Origin: Leptospira chreensis
GTDB taxonomy: Bacteria; Spirochaetota; Leptospiria; Leptospirales; Leptospiraceae
Assembly: GCF_016919165.1 (NCBI RefSeq)
Contig: NZ_JAFFPS010000063.1
Coordinates: forward strand, 53,409-117,408
Reading direction: 5' to 3'
Length of the DNA: 64,000 bases
The notes beneath the pieces are model-generated. The model made no database searches, was not told the origin of the DNA, and was given only the letters and a program-made list of their open reading frames with translations. Below, in pieces: positions 8,856-19,823 of this stretch. Both the position numbers and the translations under genes were made by a program. Position 1 is the first letter of the stretch, and each line of letters begins with the position of its first letter.

Positions 8856-9475
8856 AGAAAGGATTCTAACTTCGCACGAAGCATAGGAAAGAGCACTTTC
8901 TCATCCAACTTCTCTCCTGTGAGGGAAGTGCGGAGTAAAAAACTATCTCGAATTTTACCGTCAAAACTATTGGCAGTAAAACTAATGATATCAATTCCTA
9001 AGTGAAAAAGAGACTCTGTAATTTGAAATAGAATTCCCGGTGTGTCTTTCATTCGTAAATCCATTACAGTAAAGTCAGAAGAGATAGGATTGTAGAGTTT
9101 GAGTGTGGCTTCCGAATCACCAATTTTACGTACCAACACTTCTTCCTTAGCATTCTCACGTAAGTACATAGCCACTGTTTTTCCTTCGTAAAACAGAGAA
9201 TAGAGATCCGTTCTGATTTGACTCAAAAGTTCTTCTGTCATCTCTCCCCCGTCCCAACTCCGAATCACAAATAGATCTTGCACATGTCCATCACTCGCAG
9301 TTTCGGCAACAGCTTCTAAAATATCCCAACCATGATTGTAGAGCACAGAGGTGACCCGGTAGAGAATTCCCAAATCATCCTGGGAAAGGGAAATTTTGAG
9401 TAGGGTCGTATCTTTTCTTGGGACACAAGAAACATGTAGGATTGGTTTTTTGATTTCTTGCATAGTTTGCGCCAT
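8852..9475 (-). CDS. Tandem ACT-domain protein
   Basis: About 207 residues with two ACT domains. The first is near SLSQDDLGILYRVTSVLYNHG (about 27-100), the second near LRMKDTPGILFQITESLFHLG (about 135-205). The pair resembles the C-terminal regulatory end of GlnD without its catalytic parts, so it is a probable amino-acid sensor. I start at MAQTMQ because AAGGGAGAG sits at good distance upstream; the frame is open 24 bases further to MPILRESS. Confidence 0.8.
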   Translation of the reverse strand: MAQTMQEIKKPILHVSCVPRKDTTLLKISLSQDDLGILYRVTSVLYNHGWDILEAVAETASDGHVQDLFVIRSWDGGEMTEELLSQIRTDLYSLFYEGKTVAMYLRENAKEEVLVRKIGDSEATLKLYNPISSDFTVMDLRMKDTPGILFQITESLFHLGIDIISFTANSFDGKIRDSFLLRTSLTGEKLDEKVLFPMLRAKLESFL

Positions 9476-9597
9476 AGAACTCTCCCTTAAAATCGGCATT
9501 CTGCTTAGAACATAAACAATCGATGCCTGGAAATCCCCGCACCGGTTCTAAAATAGCCGTTCTCTAACGAAATTGCAAAAAGGGTGCCAAGTATTCG

Positions 9598-10755
9598 TTA
9601 GAACGAAATTTTTGCTCCGAGCATCACAGACTGGACGTTTTGAGCCACTAGGGCTTCGACTGTGATTTTTGTGATGAGAGCATTGATTTCGATCCCTGCG
9701 ATGAGAAAGTTCGTCGTGTTTGGTGCTTGTGCCTTACCACTTAAGTCCATAGTCAGAGTTCCTGTTTTGGTTTGGCCGAGAGCGGAAGTGGGGATGAGGG
9801 CGGCAATCTCTGGAGAGAGGGAAGCAGAGATGGCATTGGAATCCAAAGCCAAAGTGAGAGGGCCTGAACGGGTTAGGTTTAAGGTAGAACTTCCAAAGTT
9901 CATGGAAGCACCGGCACCAGCAAAGATCGTAAAGAAATAGAACATACGAAATCCAGTACGAATGTCCAAGGGGACACTTGTGACCGTACTAGAATAGTTA
10001 AACGTTGTGGCACCACCCCAGGTTCCGATGGCAGGACCTAGAGCCAATGTTTGTGTTTTGTTATCGTTATAAGTGACGTCGATGACTTGTCTTTGGTAAT
10101 GGAGACCAAGTCCCATAGAGATTCCAGAGAATTCAAAAAGCCCGATTCCATCCGAATAGTTTTCTACAATATGAAATCGTAAGGTAAAACCACCACTTGT
10201 AATGTCTCCACCAAGCTCCACGTTTTTGTTTTGCGCTTCTATGGCCTTTTGTACATCCCCTTGGGCAAAGTTGAATTTGAATCCATGAAGGTACAAGTTG
10301 AATCGATGTAGGAAGGTTTTGAGTTCTGGTTCTGTATCCGAGGGTCCCCCTCCCATAAGCCAACCTAAATTTACCGCCACAACAAAGTTAGGCGCAAGGG
10401 AGGCACCCACGTTCGGGAGTTTTTGAAAACTTAAACTTTGGTAAGCCACATTGATATCTTCTTTTTGTTGGCCCGCAACAGTAAGGCCCGCTCCCACTTG
10501 GAACCGGTTCACAATTCCTGGTCCCATGAGTGATGAGTTGATATTGGAAATGACAGCGGCCTCGGACATGGTAGCGAGCACTTTGTCCGTGTATTGGAGT
10601 TGTAAGGCTGTATCGGCGCTATTGATTTGTGATTGGATGGTAGTGGGGAGGATGGTACAAGCATCTCCACTACAAGTCACTTTTGCCTGCAAGGAAAGAT
10701 TCACAAGGAGGCTCGAACTGATTGTGAGGAATAGAACACCAATACGGAATTTCAT
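9598..10755 (-). CDS. Exported beta-barrel outer-membrane protein, leptospiral type
   Basis: 385 residues starting MKFRIGVLFLTISSSLLVNLSLQAKV, a clear signal peptide with an AxA-like end. The mature part has alternating hydrophobic strands, glycine-aromatic turns and ends in KISF with a terminal Phe, as in BAM-assembled barrels. The chosen ATG has AGGGGCGAC just upstream, while the open frame extends 51 bases further without one. No specific function is recognisable. Confidence 0.72.
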   Translation of the reverse strand: MKFRIGVLFLTISSSLLVNLSLQAKVTCSGDACTILPTTIQSQINSADTALQLQYTDKVLATMSEAAVISNINSSLMGPGIVNRFQVGAGLTVAGQQKEDINVAYQSLSFQKLPNVGASLAPNFVVAVNLGWLMGGGPSDTEPELKTFLHRFNLYLHGFKFNFAQGDVQKAIEAQNKNVELGGDITSGGFTLRFHIVENYSDGIGLFEFSGISMGLGLHYQRQVIDVTYNDNKTQTLALGPAIGTWGGATTFNYSSTVTSVPLDIRTGFRMFYFFTIFAGAGASMNFGSSTLNLTRSGPLTLALDSNAISASLSPEIAALIPTSALGQTKTGTLTMDLSGKAQAPNTTNFLIAGIEINALITKITVEALVAQNVQSVMLGAKISF

Positions 10756-10863
10756 GTCGCCCCTATTATACCAAATATCGGAGATTGGTCTATGCTTTCT
10801 TAACAACTGAGGGTGGTTCTATTTCCTAGTTTACAAGTTAGAATTTCCGTAGAATATAAGGCC

Positions 10864-11235
10864 ATGGCACCCATCCAAGAAAAACGGAAATATGTCCGCG
10901 TACAACCACTGGAAAATGAACCAGTCGAAATCCATCTGATGGGGACAGCCCTTTTGGATGTCCTACAAGCGAGCGACATAAGTTTGGGCGGTATTGGAGT
11001 CATTGCTCCCAATCACTTTGATGAATGGGATATGAACGAAACCGTGGAAATCCTTGTCGCACTCCCGGGAGATTTGGAAGACTTTCTTGCCCGTGGTGTG
11101 ATCAAACAGATTGGCAAAAAATCGAAAGAAACGGGAGTTTACGGGGTACAATTCACAGAAATGGGTCCCAAAGGCAAACAAGACCTGCAAGTCTATGTCA
11201 ACCGTATGGTGAGACTTGGCCGCGAATTAAAATAA
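10864..11235 (+). CDS. PilZ domain protein
   Basis: About 123 residues. The N-terminal EKRKYVRV (RxxxR-like: EKRKYVRVQP) and ASDISLGGIGV (D/NxSxxG) are the two c-di-GMP contact motifs of PilZ domains, so it is a probable c-di-GMP receptor in the cytoplasm. The frame is open from 10813, but the ATG at MAPIQE, preceded by ATAAGG, is the better start. Confidence 0.85.
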   Translation: MAPIQEKRKYVRVQPLENEPVEIHLMGTALLDVLQASDISLGGIGVIAPNHFDEWDMNETVEILVALPGDLEDFLARGVIKQIGKKSKETGVYGVQFTEMGPKGKQDLQVYVNRMVRLGRELK

Positions 11236-11291
11236 GATCTTTTGATAATGGTTGTCAAAAAAATACAACCATAGTAAATGATAGGTAACCG

Positions 11292-11392
11292 TTAGGGGTG
11301 CTTGTTTCTGGAAACTGAATGTGACCGGAAATGGGCTGAGAAATACCCTTTTGAACCTGATCCTGGTAATGCTTGCGAAGGGAAACGAGAAA
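11292..11392 (+). promoter_or_regulatory. TPP riboswitch (THI element)
   Basis: The conserved blocks are in order: TAGGGGTGCT, GGGCTGAGAAATACCC, TTGAACCTGATCCTGGTAAT and GCGAAGGGAA. Together they make the thiamine-pyrophosphate aptamer. It lies about 110 bases before thiC on the same strand, so thiC should be repressed when TPP is plentiful. The control level (termination or translation) is not obvious; there is no clear U-rich terminator before the start codon. Confidence 0.95.
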
Positions 11393-11430
11393 AGTGCAAA
11401 GTCTTGTTTAAGGATTACCTCTATCCTTAA

Positions 11431-13005
<1,575 letters not shown>

Positions 13006-13007
13006 AC

Positions 13008-13038
13008 AAAAAACCCGGCCAAATGCGCCGGGTTTTTT
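13008..13038 (+). terminator. Rho-independent terminator after thiC
   Basis: Perfect 12-base arms AAAAAACCCGGC and GCCGGGTTTTTT around a seven-base loop. It is A/T-flanked on both sides, so it may also end transcripts of the convergent acyl-CoA dehydrogenase gene. Confidence 0.93.
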
Positions 13039-13093
13039 ATCAGACTTTTGTCAGTTTCTATTTTGAAAATGGAAATCGTCGATCTGTTTGAGA

Positions 13094-14224
13094 CTATAGT
13101 CCTAAACTACGGCCAATGATTTCTTTCATAATCTCAGTGGTTCCTGCATAGATGGTTTGGATCCTTGCATCGAGGTAAGCTCTTGCAATCGGATACTCCA
13201 TCATATAACCGTAACCACCAAAGAATTGTAAACACTCATCGGTATGGCGTTTTTGCATCTCTGTTGTATACCATTTACACATAGAAGCTTCGGCGGTTGT
13301 GTTCTCACCTTTCATATGTTCGATGACCACTTTATCACAGAATACTTGGGCCATTTCTAATTCCGTTGCCATTTCCGCCATTTTGAATTTGGTATTTTGG
13401 AAGGAACCGATCTTTTGTCCAAATGCTTTTCTTTCTTTGATGTATTGGAGAGTGATTTTTTGAACGAGTCTTGTTGCTTCCACAGCCGCTACAGACAGAA
13501 CCAAACGTTCCTGAGCTAGTTTTTGCATGAGGTAACGAAAACCTTGCCCTTGTTTGCCGATGAGGTTTGTCTTCGGAACAATCACATCATTGAAATACAA
13601 CTCAGAAGTATCTTGGGCTTTGAGTCCGATTTTGTCTAGGTTACGGCCTCTTTCAAATCCCTTCATTCCTTCTTCAATCATCACAAGGGAAATGGTTCCA
13701 TTGTCGTGTTTGACGGCAGTGATGATAAGGTCAGCGAGTTGTCCGTTCGAGATAAATGTCTTTTGTCCATTCACCACAAAGTGGTCACCCATGTCGACAG
13801 CACTCGTGCGTAGCGACTTTAGGTCGGATCCAGCACCAGGTTCCGTCATCGCGACAGCAAGGATGGATTCCCCCGTAGCACATTTAGGGAGCCAACGTTT
13901 CTTTTGTTCGTCACTCGCATAAGTGGAGATATAGGGTGCAATGACGTCATTGTGGAGGGAGATAAAGAACCCACTATTTCCCACGCGGGAAGATTCTTCA
14001 ATGATGATGATATTGTAAAGGAAGTCGGCACCAGAACCACCGTATTCGGTAGGAACATCCGGGCAGAGGAGTCCGTTGTCTCCCGCCTTTCTCCATACTT
14101 CCTTGGGTACGATATGGTTTTTTTCCCATTCTTCGTGGTGTGGTTTTACTTCTGTTTCAAAAAATTTCCGAGCCATCTCGCGGAATTGATGGTGTTCTTC
14201 AGTAAAGGGGAGGATACGCTCCAT
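13094..14224 (-). CDS. Acyl-CoA dehydrogenase
   Basis: 376 residues with the full ACAD layout: helical N-domain, FAD-contact strand (AVAMTEPGAGSDLKSL, NGQKTFISNG) and C-terminal helical domain ending IYAGTTEIMKEIIGRSLGL. It introduces the alpha-beta double bond in acyl-CoA and passes electrons to ETF. The closest familiar types are short/branched-chain dehydrogenases, but chain length cannot be read here. Leptospira use fatty acids as carbon source, so several paralogues are expected. Confidence 0.93.
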   Translation of the reverse strand: MERILPFTEEHHQFREMARKFFETEVKPHHEEWEKNHIVPKEVWRKAGDNGLLCPDVPTEYGGSGADFLYNIIIIEESSRVGNSGFFISLHNDVIAPYISTYASDEQKKRWLPKCATGESILAVAMTEPGAGSDLKSLRTSAVDMGDHFVVNGQKTFISNGQLADLIITAVKHDNGTISLVMIEEGMKGFERGRNLDKIGLKAQDTSELYFNDVIVPKTNLIGKQGQGFRYLMQKLAQERLVLSVAAVEATRLVQKITLQYIKERKAFGQKIGSFQNTKFKMAEMATELEMAQVFCDKVVIEHMKGENTTAEASMCKWYTTEMQKRHTDECLQFFGGYGYMMEYPIARAYLDARIQTIYAGTTEIMKEIIGRSLGL

Positions 14225-14275
14225 GTGATTTGTGACTCCTTGATATGGAAATGTTACAGAAATGGCGAAATGAGG

Positions 14276-16429
14276 TCAATTATAAACAGTGTTCAGCTTC
14301 ATATACACGCCGGGATTTTTCTTAATGTACTGAATGGCATCTTCTTCGGAGAGAACATACAATTCTGTGCCCGGCCAGGCGATAAAACTGAAATTAGAAG
14401 GAAGGTTTTTGGTAAGAGAGTAGATCTCACCCACAAAGTCACCGGCACCTAGTTCCCGAATGGTTTTGTGGTTTTGCATGACCACAACCGTCCCAGAACG
14501 GACAATGAATGCGTTATGAAAGGTATGGCCTTCTTCGATAAGTGAGGCTTCTTTCTTTACGGTTTCGAGTTTGAGGATGAGTTCGAGTTGGGTGACTTGA
14601 AAACTGGTGAGACCTCGGAAAGTCTGGGACTCGGTGAGTGTTTTCCAGGTATTGGTCTCTCGGATGCTATTGAGTTTGATCAAGTTTTCGTGGAGTTTGG
14701 ATCCGCGGATGAACTGGAAAAACCGAGTTTTTTCAATGGTAAGGGCAAGGACATCGGTTTCGGCATAGACATCGGCTTGGCGGACCGTGTCTAGAATGAG
14801 GGATGCTTCCCCAAAGTATTCATAGGTTCCGTATCGTTTTACTGCGGAATGGTCACCCGAAAGTCCTTCAAAACGAACATTCCCAGAAGCGATGATAAAA
14901 AACCGGTCTCCGTGAGTTCCTTTTTTGATGATCTGTTCGCCCCGGCGAAATCTTTCTTCCTTCACAATCTGTAAAAACTCTTTGGCCTTCTCAATTGGAA
15001 ATCCAGAGAAAATATCAATCTGCGAAAGGATCTCGAGTAGTTGGAAAGCCTCTTGGTGTTTGGGAGGAGTGATCTCCGGATACAAGGTATTTTCAATTCC
15101 AAACCTAGCAAGAGTTAGGTGGTTTCCTTCGGGCATATCTTTGGCAGCGATATGATAAACAGTAATTCGTTTTTGTACTTCTTCAGGAAGAGAAGCAAGG
15201 TAACTGATCTTTGTATGGAGGGGAGGGACTCCCGCTTCATGATAAATGATTTTACGATCCCAAGGAAAGTCTTTTAAGAATTGGTATCTGGTTTCCGGAA
15301 ATACACCTTGTTTGTACATCAGTTCAAAGGCTTCCGGATCATTCAAATGATCAGAGGTATAATAAAAGGATTGGTCTTGGAAAAAAAACTCAAAACCCAC
15401 AGATGGAATGGAATGAAGGGCATAATGAAAATAAAATTCCCCACCATTGATAATCGTAGGCCTTCCCATCACAACAGGAATAAAATCAAATAGGTCTGTG
15501 ATTTCGCGGCGCGGAATCTTTGTTAGACTGCAGTATTTTTTAAGGAAAGATTCCATCACCGTTGCCGTTGCATAAATCGTGATTTTGGATTCTTCCAAAA
15601 TCTTTTGGAAGGTTCCCGCATCATGGTCTGCATGACAATGGGTAAGAATGATAGAGTTGATAAACTTAGGATTTACATTGGATTCGCGTAGCCACTCGGT
15701 GGAGTTAACAGGTGGATCCACCATAATCCCTTGGCCGTTTAGCCAAATGATAAAACCGGATGTGTTGTCTGTGGGATCAAATCCGTGCGATGGTCCAAGG
15801 CAAGTGATTCCGATGAGAGGAGGTTGGAAAGGTTCTTCTAATCTTTTTCCAATATCATACTTCACATGGAAGTCGACCTCTCCTGGAGTTTTGATTTTTT
15901 TGTCACCGTCAACGATTAGAAATTCATTGGAAGGAAGTTGTTCAATGGTGATCTTTCCGAATTGCGCTTTGTGATTTTCATCAAAGAGAACAAACTCAAC
16001 CACCTCTTCCATTGTTTTATAACTTCGGAAATAGGCCATTTCGGCTTTGATATCAGGGAAACCAAAACTCTCTGTTCCATCGATAAACTCAGAAGCCAGG
16101 TTTAGTTCTTGTGGGCCCATAAGAGATTCCCCGAGAACAATAGTTAGCTGCTCTTTTTGTTCTGGAGAACAAACGATAAATGTTTTTTTGCCACCGCGAA
16201 AGAAGAAGTTGAAGTAAATAGGGAATTCTAACTCCGCAATGGAGATCCCTTTTTCGACATGGAAGAATTTATTGGGAAGAACAAACACCAGAGGGGTTTT
16301 CTTTTCCAACCCCATGGTGTCTTTAATTGTTTCGGGAGGGGATCCAATTTGGATATACCCTTCCGATGTATCGACTAAATATCCCCCTCTAGGGAGAGCG
16401 GTAAAACCATTCGGTTCTGAACTGACCAT
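14276..16429 (-). CDS. Metallo-beta-lactamase-fold protein fused to two cyclic-nucleotide-binding domains
   Basis: 717 residues. A metallo-hydrolase domain carries HCHADHD (264-270) in a beta-lactamase fold with a long N-terminal extension. Two cNMP-binding domains follow, near 475-585 (FRRGEQIIKKGTHGDRFFII) and 605-700 (KEASLIEEGHTFHNAFIVRSG). This suggests a hydrolase gated by cAMP or cGMP, which is inference. The start lies 18 bases after trxA, same strand, so the two are probably one transcript. The substrate is unknown. Confidence 0.82.
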   Translation of the reverse strand: MVSSEPNGFTALPRGGYLVDTSEGYIQIGSPPETIKDTMGLEKKTPLVFVLPNKFFHVEKGISIAELEFPIYFNFFFRGGKKTFIVCSPEQKEQLTIVLGESLMGPQELNLASEFIDGTESFGFPDIKAEMAYFRSYKTMEEVVEFVLFDENHKAQFGKITIEQLPSNEFLIVDGDKKIKTPGEVDFHVKYDIGKRLEEPFQPPLIGITCLGPSHGFDPTDNTSGFIIWLNGQGIMVDPPVNSTEWLRESNVNPKFINSIILTHCHADHDAGTFQKILEESKITIYATATVMESFLKKYCSLTKIPRREITDLFDFIPVVMGRPTIINGGEFYFHYALHSIPSVGFEFFFQDQSFYYTSDHLNDPEAFELMYKQGVFPETRYQFLKDFPWDRKIIYHEAGVPPLHTKISYLASLPEEVQKRITVYHIAAKDMPEGNHLTLARFGIENTLYPEITPPKHQEAFQLLEILSQIDIFSGFPIEKAKEFLQIVKEERFRRGEQIIKKGTHGDRFFIIASGNVRFEGLSGDHSAVKRYGTYEYFGEASLILDTVRQADVYAETDVLALTIEKTRFFQFIRGSKLHENLIKLNSIRETNTWKTLTESQTFRGLTSFQVTQLELILKLETVKKEASLIEEGHTFHNAFIVRSGTVVVMQNHKTIRELGAGDFVGEIYSLTKNLPSNFSFIAWPGTELYVLSEEDAIQYIKKNPGVYMKLNTVYN

Positions 16430-16447
16430 TAGGGGATAATTTATTTC

Positions 16448-16759
16448 CTACTTGTGATTTTCTATAAATTTTTTAATTTGCGGCTTTGGTAAAGCTCCAA
16501 TTGCTTTATCCACTAAAACTCCGTCTTTATAGAGAAGTAGAGTAGGGATGGATTGGATTCCCAATTCTTGCGCTGTCTTCTGATTAAAATCAACGTTAAG
16601 TTTTGTAATTTTGATATCAGCCATTTCATGCGATAATTCATCTAGAACTGGAGCCACCATTCGACAAGGTCCGCACCATTCCGCCCAACAATCCACGAGT
16701 ACAACGCCCTTAGCAGTTTCTGCTTTGAAATTGGCGTCAGTGACTTCCGTTAGTGCCAT
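16448..16759 (-). CDS. trxA: Thioredoxin
   Basis: 103 residues with the canonical active site WAEWCGPCRM (Cys29 and Cys32) and the cis-Pro loop SIPTLLLY. It is a cytoplasmic disulfide reductase. AAAGGAGA lies before the ATG. The cyclic-nucleotide-binding metallo-hydrolase gene follows closely on the same strand. Confidence 0.97.
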   Translation of the reverse strand: MALTEVTDANFKAETAKGVVLVDCWAEWCGPCRMVAPVLDELSHEMADIKITKLNVDFNQKTAQELGIQSIPTLLLYKDGVLVDKAIGALPKPQIKKFIENHK

Positions 16760-16831
16760 ATTTAGAAATCTCCTTTTGAAAAGTATGCCCTTTCTATAAA
16801 CTAGACTGGGGATTCTAGGGAAAAACGTCGA

Positions 16832-17641
16832 TTATTGTTTCTTTTTTTTCTTTTTATCGTCGGACTCGAGGTCGGTGATCTTTTGTTGGAAGGACTCAAT
16901 CAGTGTTTTTGTTTTTTCCAAATCTTCATTTTCGCCTGTAATTTGGAATATCTTGCGGTTCATCTCCAACATTTCCACAGAATGTTTCAAATCTGTGGAA
17001 TCTTGCGTAGACATTTCAAATTTTGTCCTATAATCCTGTGCCGCTTGGTTAGCAAGTTCTATGACAAGGTTGAAGTGTTCTTTGCGGATGTAGTAGTAAG
17101 GATTTTCTAGATCCTGTTCTCGTTCGTAAGCAATAAAATCAAAAAGGTTCTTAGTACAAGCAGCAATCCGAAAGTTGATATCCGGCCAAGACCATTTCCA
17201 TTTGGAATTGGTTCCAAAGGCTGCTGTGGTTTTCTTCATGGCTTGCAGAAGCCCTTTGATCAGGTTCAGTCTCTGCGTGGGAGTGAGTCTTTCGATTTTT
17301 GCCAGTTGTTCTTTGTTTTCCGAAAGGGAACCATCTACGTTGTTTCCGACTGTTTTTTCGATATAGGAAATTGTGTTATAAATTTCCTTTCGTGCGGTCT
17401 CTAGGTAGTTGTTATTATTGATTTCTAAGATGGCAGTGGACAGTTCATTGATCACAATACAGGTGTTAATTGTCTTGATGGAGTTGATGGCAAGGGAGAT
17501 ATTAAAATAAGGTTCCATGTCCTTACTCTTTTTGGCCTGGACTTTGTAGATATTGGCTTCTTTTTTCAGTTCTTCTAGGTAGTTTTTGAAATCTACCAGT
17601 TTGTCGTTGAAGTCAGCCTTTTTTTCCTTTGTGATCGCCAT
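16832..17641 (-). CDS. Conserved helical protein of unknown function
   Basis: 269 residues, predicted all-helical with coiled-coil segments at the start ([20 protein letters not shown]) and end, finishing in a run of lysines after ESDD. No signal peptide or membrane span, so cytoplasmic. No catalytic motif is visible. I do not recognise the family. It is convergent with nothing and lies behind its own promoter. Confidence 0.7.
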   Translation of the reverse strand: MAITKEKKADFNDKLVDFKNYLEELKKEANIYKVQAKKSKDMEPYFNISLAINSIKTINTCIVINELSTAILEINNNNYLETARKEIYNTISYIEKTVGNNVDGSLSENKEQLAKIERLTPTQRLNLIKGLLQAMKKTTAAFGTNSKWKWSWPDINFRIAACTKNLFDFIAYEREQDLENPYYYIRKEHFNLVIELANQAAQDYRTKFEMSTQDSTDLKHSVEMLEMNRKIFQITGENEDLEKTKTLIESFQQKITDLESDDKKKKKKQ

Positions 17642-17727
17642 GGTCTGGTATCATTTTCGGCAGAATCGATTCGTTTTGTCCATAAAAAACATCGACCCGG
17701 GGGGCAACTTACCGAAACTGGAATAGA

Positions 17728-17940
17728 ATGGAAAATTCTCCTAGGAAACAAAGGGACCTACTCGATCTACTCGACACCTACAAGTACATGAACCAGGCAA
17801 TTTTCTGGGATTTTTTGGATTTGGACGGTCGTTGGGATTTTGCGAACGGTTGGTTGCATTTGAACCATCCGGAAGACGAGTGGAGGGTGAGGGCTTCGGA
17901 ACAATTCCCCCCCATCCGCCCGGAAGGCACTGACCACTAA
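17728..17940 (+). CDS. Small acidic protein, possibly real
   Basis: 70 residues rich in D, W and P (LDLDGRWDFANGWLHLNHPEDEWRV), a composition that looks coding, with no overlapping gene and a hairpin straight after the stop. The binding site is weak. No family recognised. Confidence 0.5.
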   Translation: MENSPRKQRDLLDLLDTYKYMNQAIFWDFLDLDGRWDFANGWLHLNHPEDEWRVRASEQFPPIRPEGTDH

Positions 17941-18010
17941 CTAAAAAGTTTCTTTTAGTTTGGCGGGTCGTGCTGCTGAATTTCCAAGACCAAATTCTTA
18001 GTCTTGGAAT
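17938..18010 (+). terminator. Two consecutive hairpins between convergent genes
   Basis: The first hairpin pairs AACTAAAA with TTTTAGTT (17940-17961), directly at the small gene's stop. The second pairs TTCCAAGAC (17982-17990) with GTCTTGGAA (18001-18009), just before the 3' end of the opposite-strand gene. They look like terminators for the two converging transcripts. Confidence 0.6.
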
Positions 18011-18019
18011 CTATCTATC

Positions 18020-18871
18020 TTAATAAGTAATCCTTAAGTCAGAAATATCGATGAACTTTCTAAAAAGAAGGCTATTGGTTGGTTTCTTTGTATCAAACAC
18101 AAGAACTGCTACTTTGTTGAAAGTAAGGAAGTTCGGTCGGTACTGTGTGTAGTGATGACTTGTAATGTTTGTGCGATACTTGTTATTGTAAATTGTATAT
18201 GTGTGTTTCGGAAGAGTTTCATGCACTTGGCGTTTTTTCTCATCTTCTGTTTGTGCCACATAGTTATATGTTACTTGTTTGTCTTTTGTCGGACCAGTTT
18301 CTCCAAATAGAGTGAAGGGGAGTGCCTTTGCATTGTTTTTGCATAGGTAATCGACTACTTCTGTGAATGTAGGTTCAGGCATCTCTGCTTCAAATCCTGA
18401 GTAGTGTCTTCTTTCTACTTCTGCTTTTTTCTTTGCATAAGTTTCTTCACCCCAAATTTCTTTGGAAGTGACTGGAGTTGGCATTACATTGGAAAAGTAT
18501 AAAGTTTTTTCATCTTTTTCTGGATCTGCCTTTCTCCAAGCTGGATAAGGAATGAGTCTTCTTTCGTCTGGATTACTTCTGTCGCCTTCGTATCCAGCAA
18601 GAACATAAATTGCGTATTCATTGTTTTCAGGAACTCTAGATTCCAATTCAACTTGGACATCTAAAAATTCGCCTTTTCCCGTATCAGCATGTCGTCTAAC
18701 AAAGTTTACACTTTTTAAACGAATCCTTGTATCATACATGGAAAGTGGATACAAGTCACGGCTGTCTTTGGAGGCAACAGTGTTTTGTGTCCCTTGTGTA
18801 TTCCCTGTTTCCTGTGCGAATAGGGCACAAGTGAGTAGGGTGAATGAAATGGCGAATATTGTTTTGTTCAT
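18020..18871 (-). CDS. Exported protein of unknown function
   Basis: 283 residues starting MNKTIFAISFTLLTCALFAQ, a signal peptide with a probable cut after FAQ, so a periplasmic or surface protein. The mature protein is polar with many Lys/Glu/Tyr and no motif I know. The frame is open for a further 216 bases upstream, but that part overlaps panD and has no coding look. Not recognised beyond a leptospiral secreted protein. Confidence 0.72.
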   Translation of the reverse strand: MNKTIFAISFTLLTCALFAQETGNTQGTQNTVASKDSRDLYPLSMYDTRIRLKSVNFVRRHADTGKGEFLDVQVELESRVPENNEYAIYVLAGYEGDRSNPDERRLIPYPAWRKADPEKDEKTLYFSNVMPTPVTSKEIWGEETYAKKKAEVERRHYSGFEAEMPEPTFTEVVDYLCKNNAKALPFTLFGETGPTKDKQVTYNYVAQTEDEKKRQVHETLPKHTYTIYNNKYRTNITSHHYTQYRPNFLTFNKVAVLVFDTKKPTNSLLFRKFIDISDLRITY

Positions 18872-18936
18872 GTTCCGACTACCAATTTGGTTTATACAGA
18901 TAGTATCGAAGAAAAGTCCCAGAAAAATTAGGGAAA

Positions 18937-19293
18937 TTAGGCTTTTTTCGGGCGATTGTTCTCGTCCACAAAGACTACCTTGGGTTTGTAATCTGCGGGA
19001 AGCTCTTTTTCTACTACTTGGCCATAGGTGATGATGATGACTTTGTCCCCTTTCATTCCGAGCCTGGCCGCTGCCCCATTCAAACAAATGGTTCCGGAAC
19101 CGCGTTCTCCCACTATCAGGTAGGTTTCGAACCGAGCCCCGTTATTGACGTTCACTACAGAAACTTGTTCATAAGGTCTCATTCCGGCCAAGTCCATTAG
19201 GTCTTGGTCAACAGTGAGGCTACCTTCGTAGTGGAGTTCCGCCTCGGTGACGACGGCTCTATGGATTTTGCCTTTGCAAACAGTGATGATCAT
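18937..19293 (-). CDS. panD: Aspartate 1-decarboxylase proenzyme
   Basis: 118 residues, the standard length. It makes beta-alanine for pantothenate. The self-cleavage site giving the pyruvoyl group is Gly24-Ser25 in HYEGSLTVD, with the usual NGARFETY and CLNGAAAR blocks. The start overlaps the stop of the upstream SocA-like gene by four bases (ATGA), so the two are co-translated. Confidence 0.96.
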   Translation of the reverse strand: MIITVCKGKIHRAVVTEAELHYEGSLTVDQDLMDLAGMRPYEQVSVVNVNNGARFETYLIVGERGSGTICLNGAAARLGMKGDKVIIITYGQVVEKELPADYKPKVVFVDENNRPKKA

Positions 19294-19823
19294 TCTGACC
19301 TCTCAAATAAAACCCTAAACATTTTGCCTGATAGATTCAAAAGGCTTTTTTGGACGAGAACATGGATTTTCGTATTGATCCTTTCCACAGAAAAGGGAAT
19401 GGCTTCGAAAAGTGGGGTGACTACGTAATTTTCGTAAAGATTGGGATAGTGGCGATTTTCATCCACCACCCGGCCACGGAATGCTTCCACAACCTTCATC
19501 ATCACCCGTTTTTCTTCCCTAGAAAGAATGAGTCCGTCTATGGGTTTCAAAAACCGTAAAGCAAATCCTTGGATTCCGTTTCCCGCAATTTTGGGGATGG
19601 CATCCAAATGGCCTTTGTCTTTCAAAAATAAAAGTGCTTCGTTCAGTTTGACGGGGTAAGGGGAGTCTTCTAAGTGGATATAGTCTCCTCTTGTGATCAT
19701 CTCCGCGTGTTTTTGGAAATGAACACCATCCGAATAGTAGAGGAGTTTCGCCAAATCGAGGCGGGCTCTACCATTGGGTGATTTTTCGAGGATCCAAAGG
19801 ATCGCATGACAAAGTTTCTCCAT
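19290..19823 (-). CDS. SocA/Panacea-like (DUF4065-type) domain protein
   Basis: About 177 residues beginning [18 protein letters not shown], with [18 protein letters not shown] matching the start of the SocA/GepA (Panacea) domain. In other bacteria this domain is an antitoxin or a proteolytic adaptor. Here no toxin is next to it; it overlaps panD instead. The frame is open to 19871, but the inner ATG fits the domain start. That ATG lies within the opposite-strand lipB gene, so the two starts overlap by 18 bases. The family call is moderate. Confidence 0.65.
   Translation of the reverse strand: MEKLCHAILWILEKSPNGRARLDLAKLLYYSDGVHFQKHAEMITRGDYIHLEDSPYPVKLNEALLFLKDKGHLDAIPKIAGNGIQGFALRFLKPIDGLILSREEKRVMMKVVEAFRGRVVDENRHYPNLYENYVVTPLFEAIPFSVERINTKIHVLVQKSLLNLSGKMFRVLFERSE

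Noticed and set aside
9662..10810. Plus-strand frames opposite the outer-membrane protein gene (9662-9940, 10451-10810)
   Set aside because: Alanine/methionine-rich antisense frames; the minus strand has the signal peptide and ribosome binding site.
11250..11280. Promoter or small terminator before the TPP riboswitch (TGGTTGT/ACAACCA hairpin, TTGTCA box)
   Set aside because: Both readings are possible but neither is strong; kept out of the feature list.
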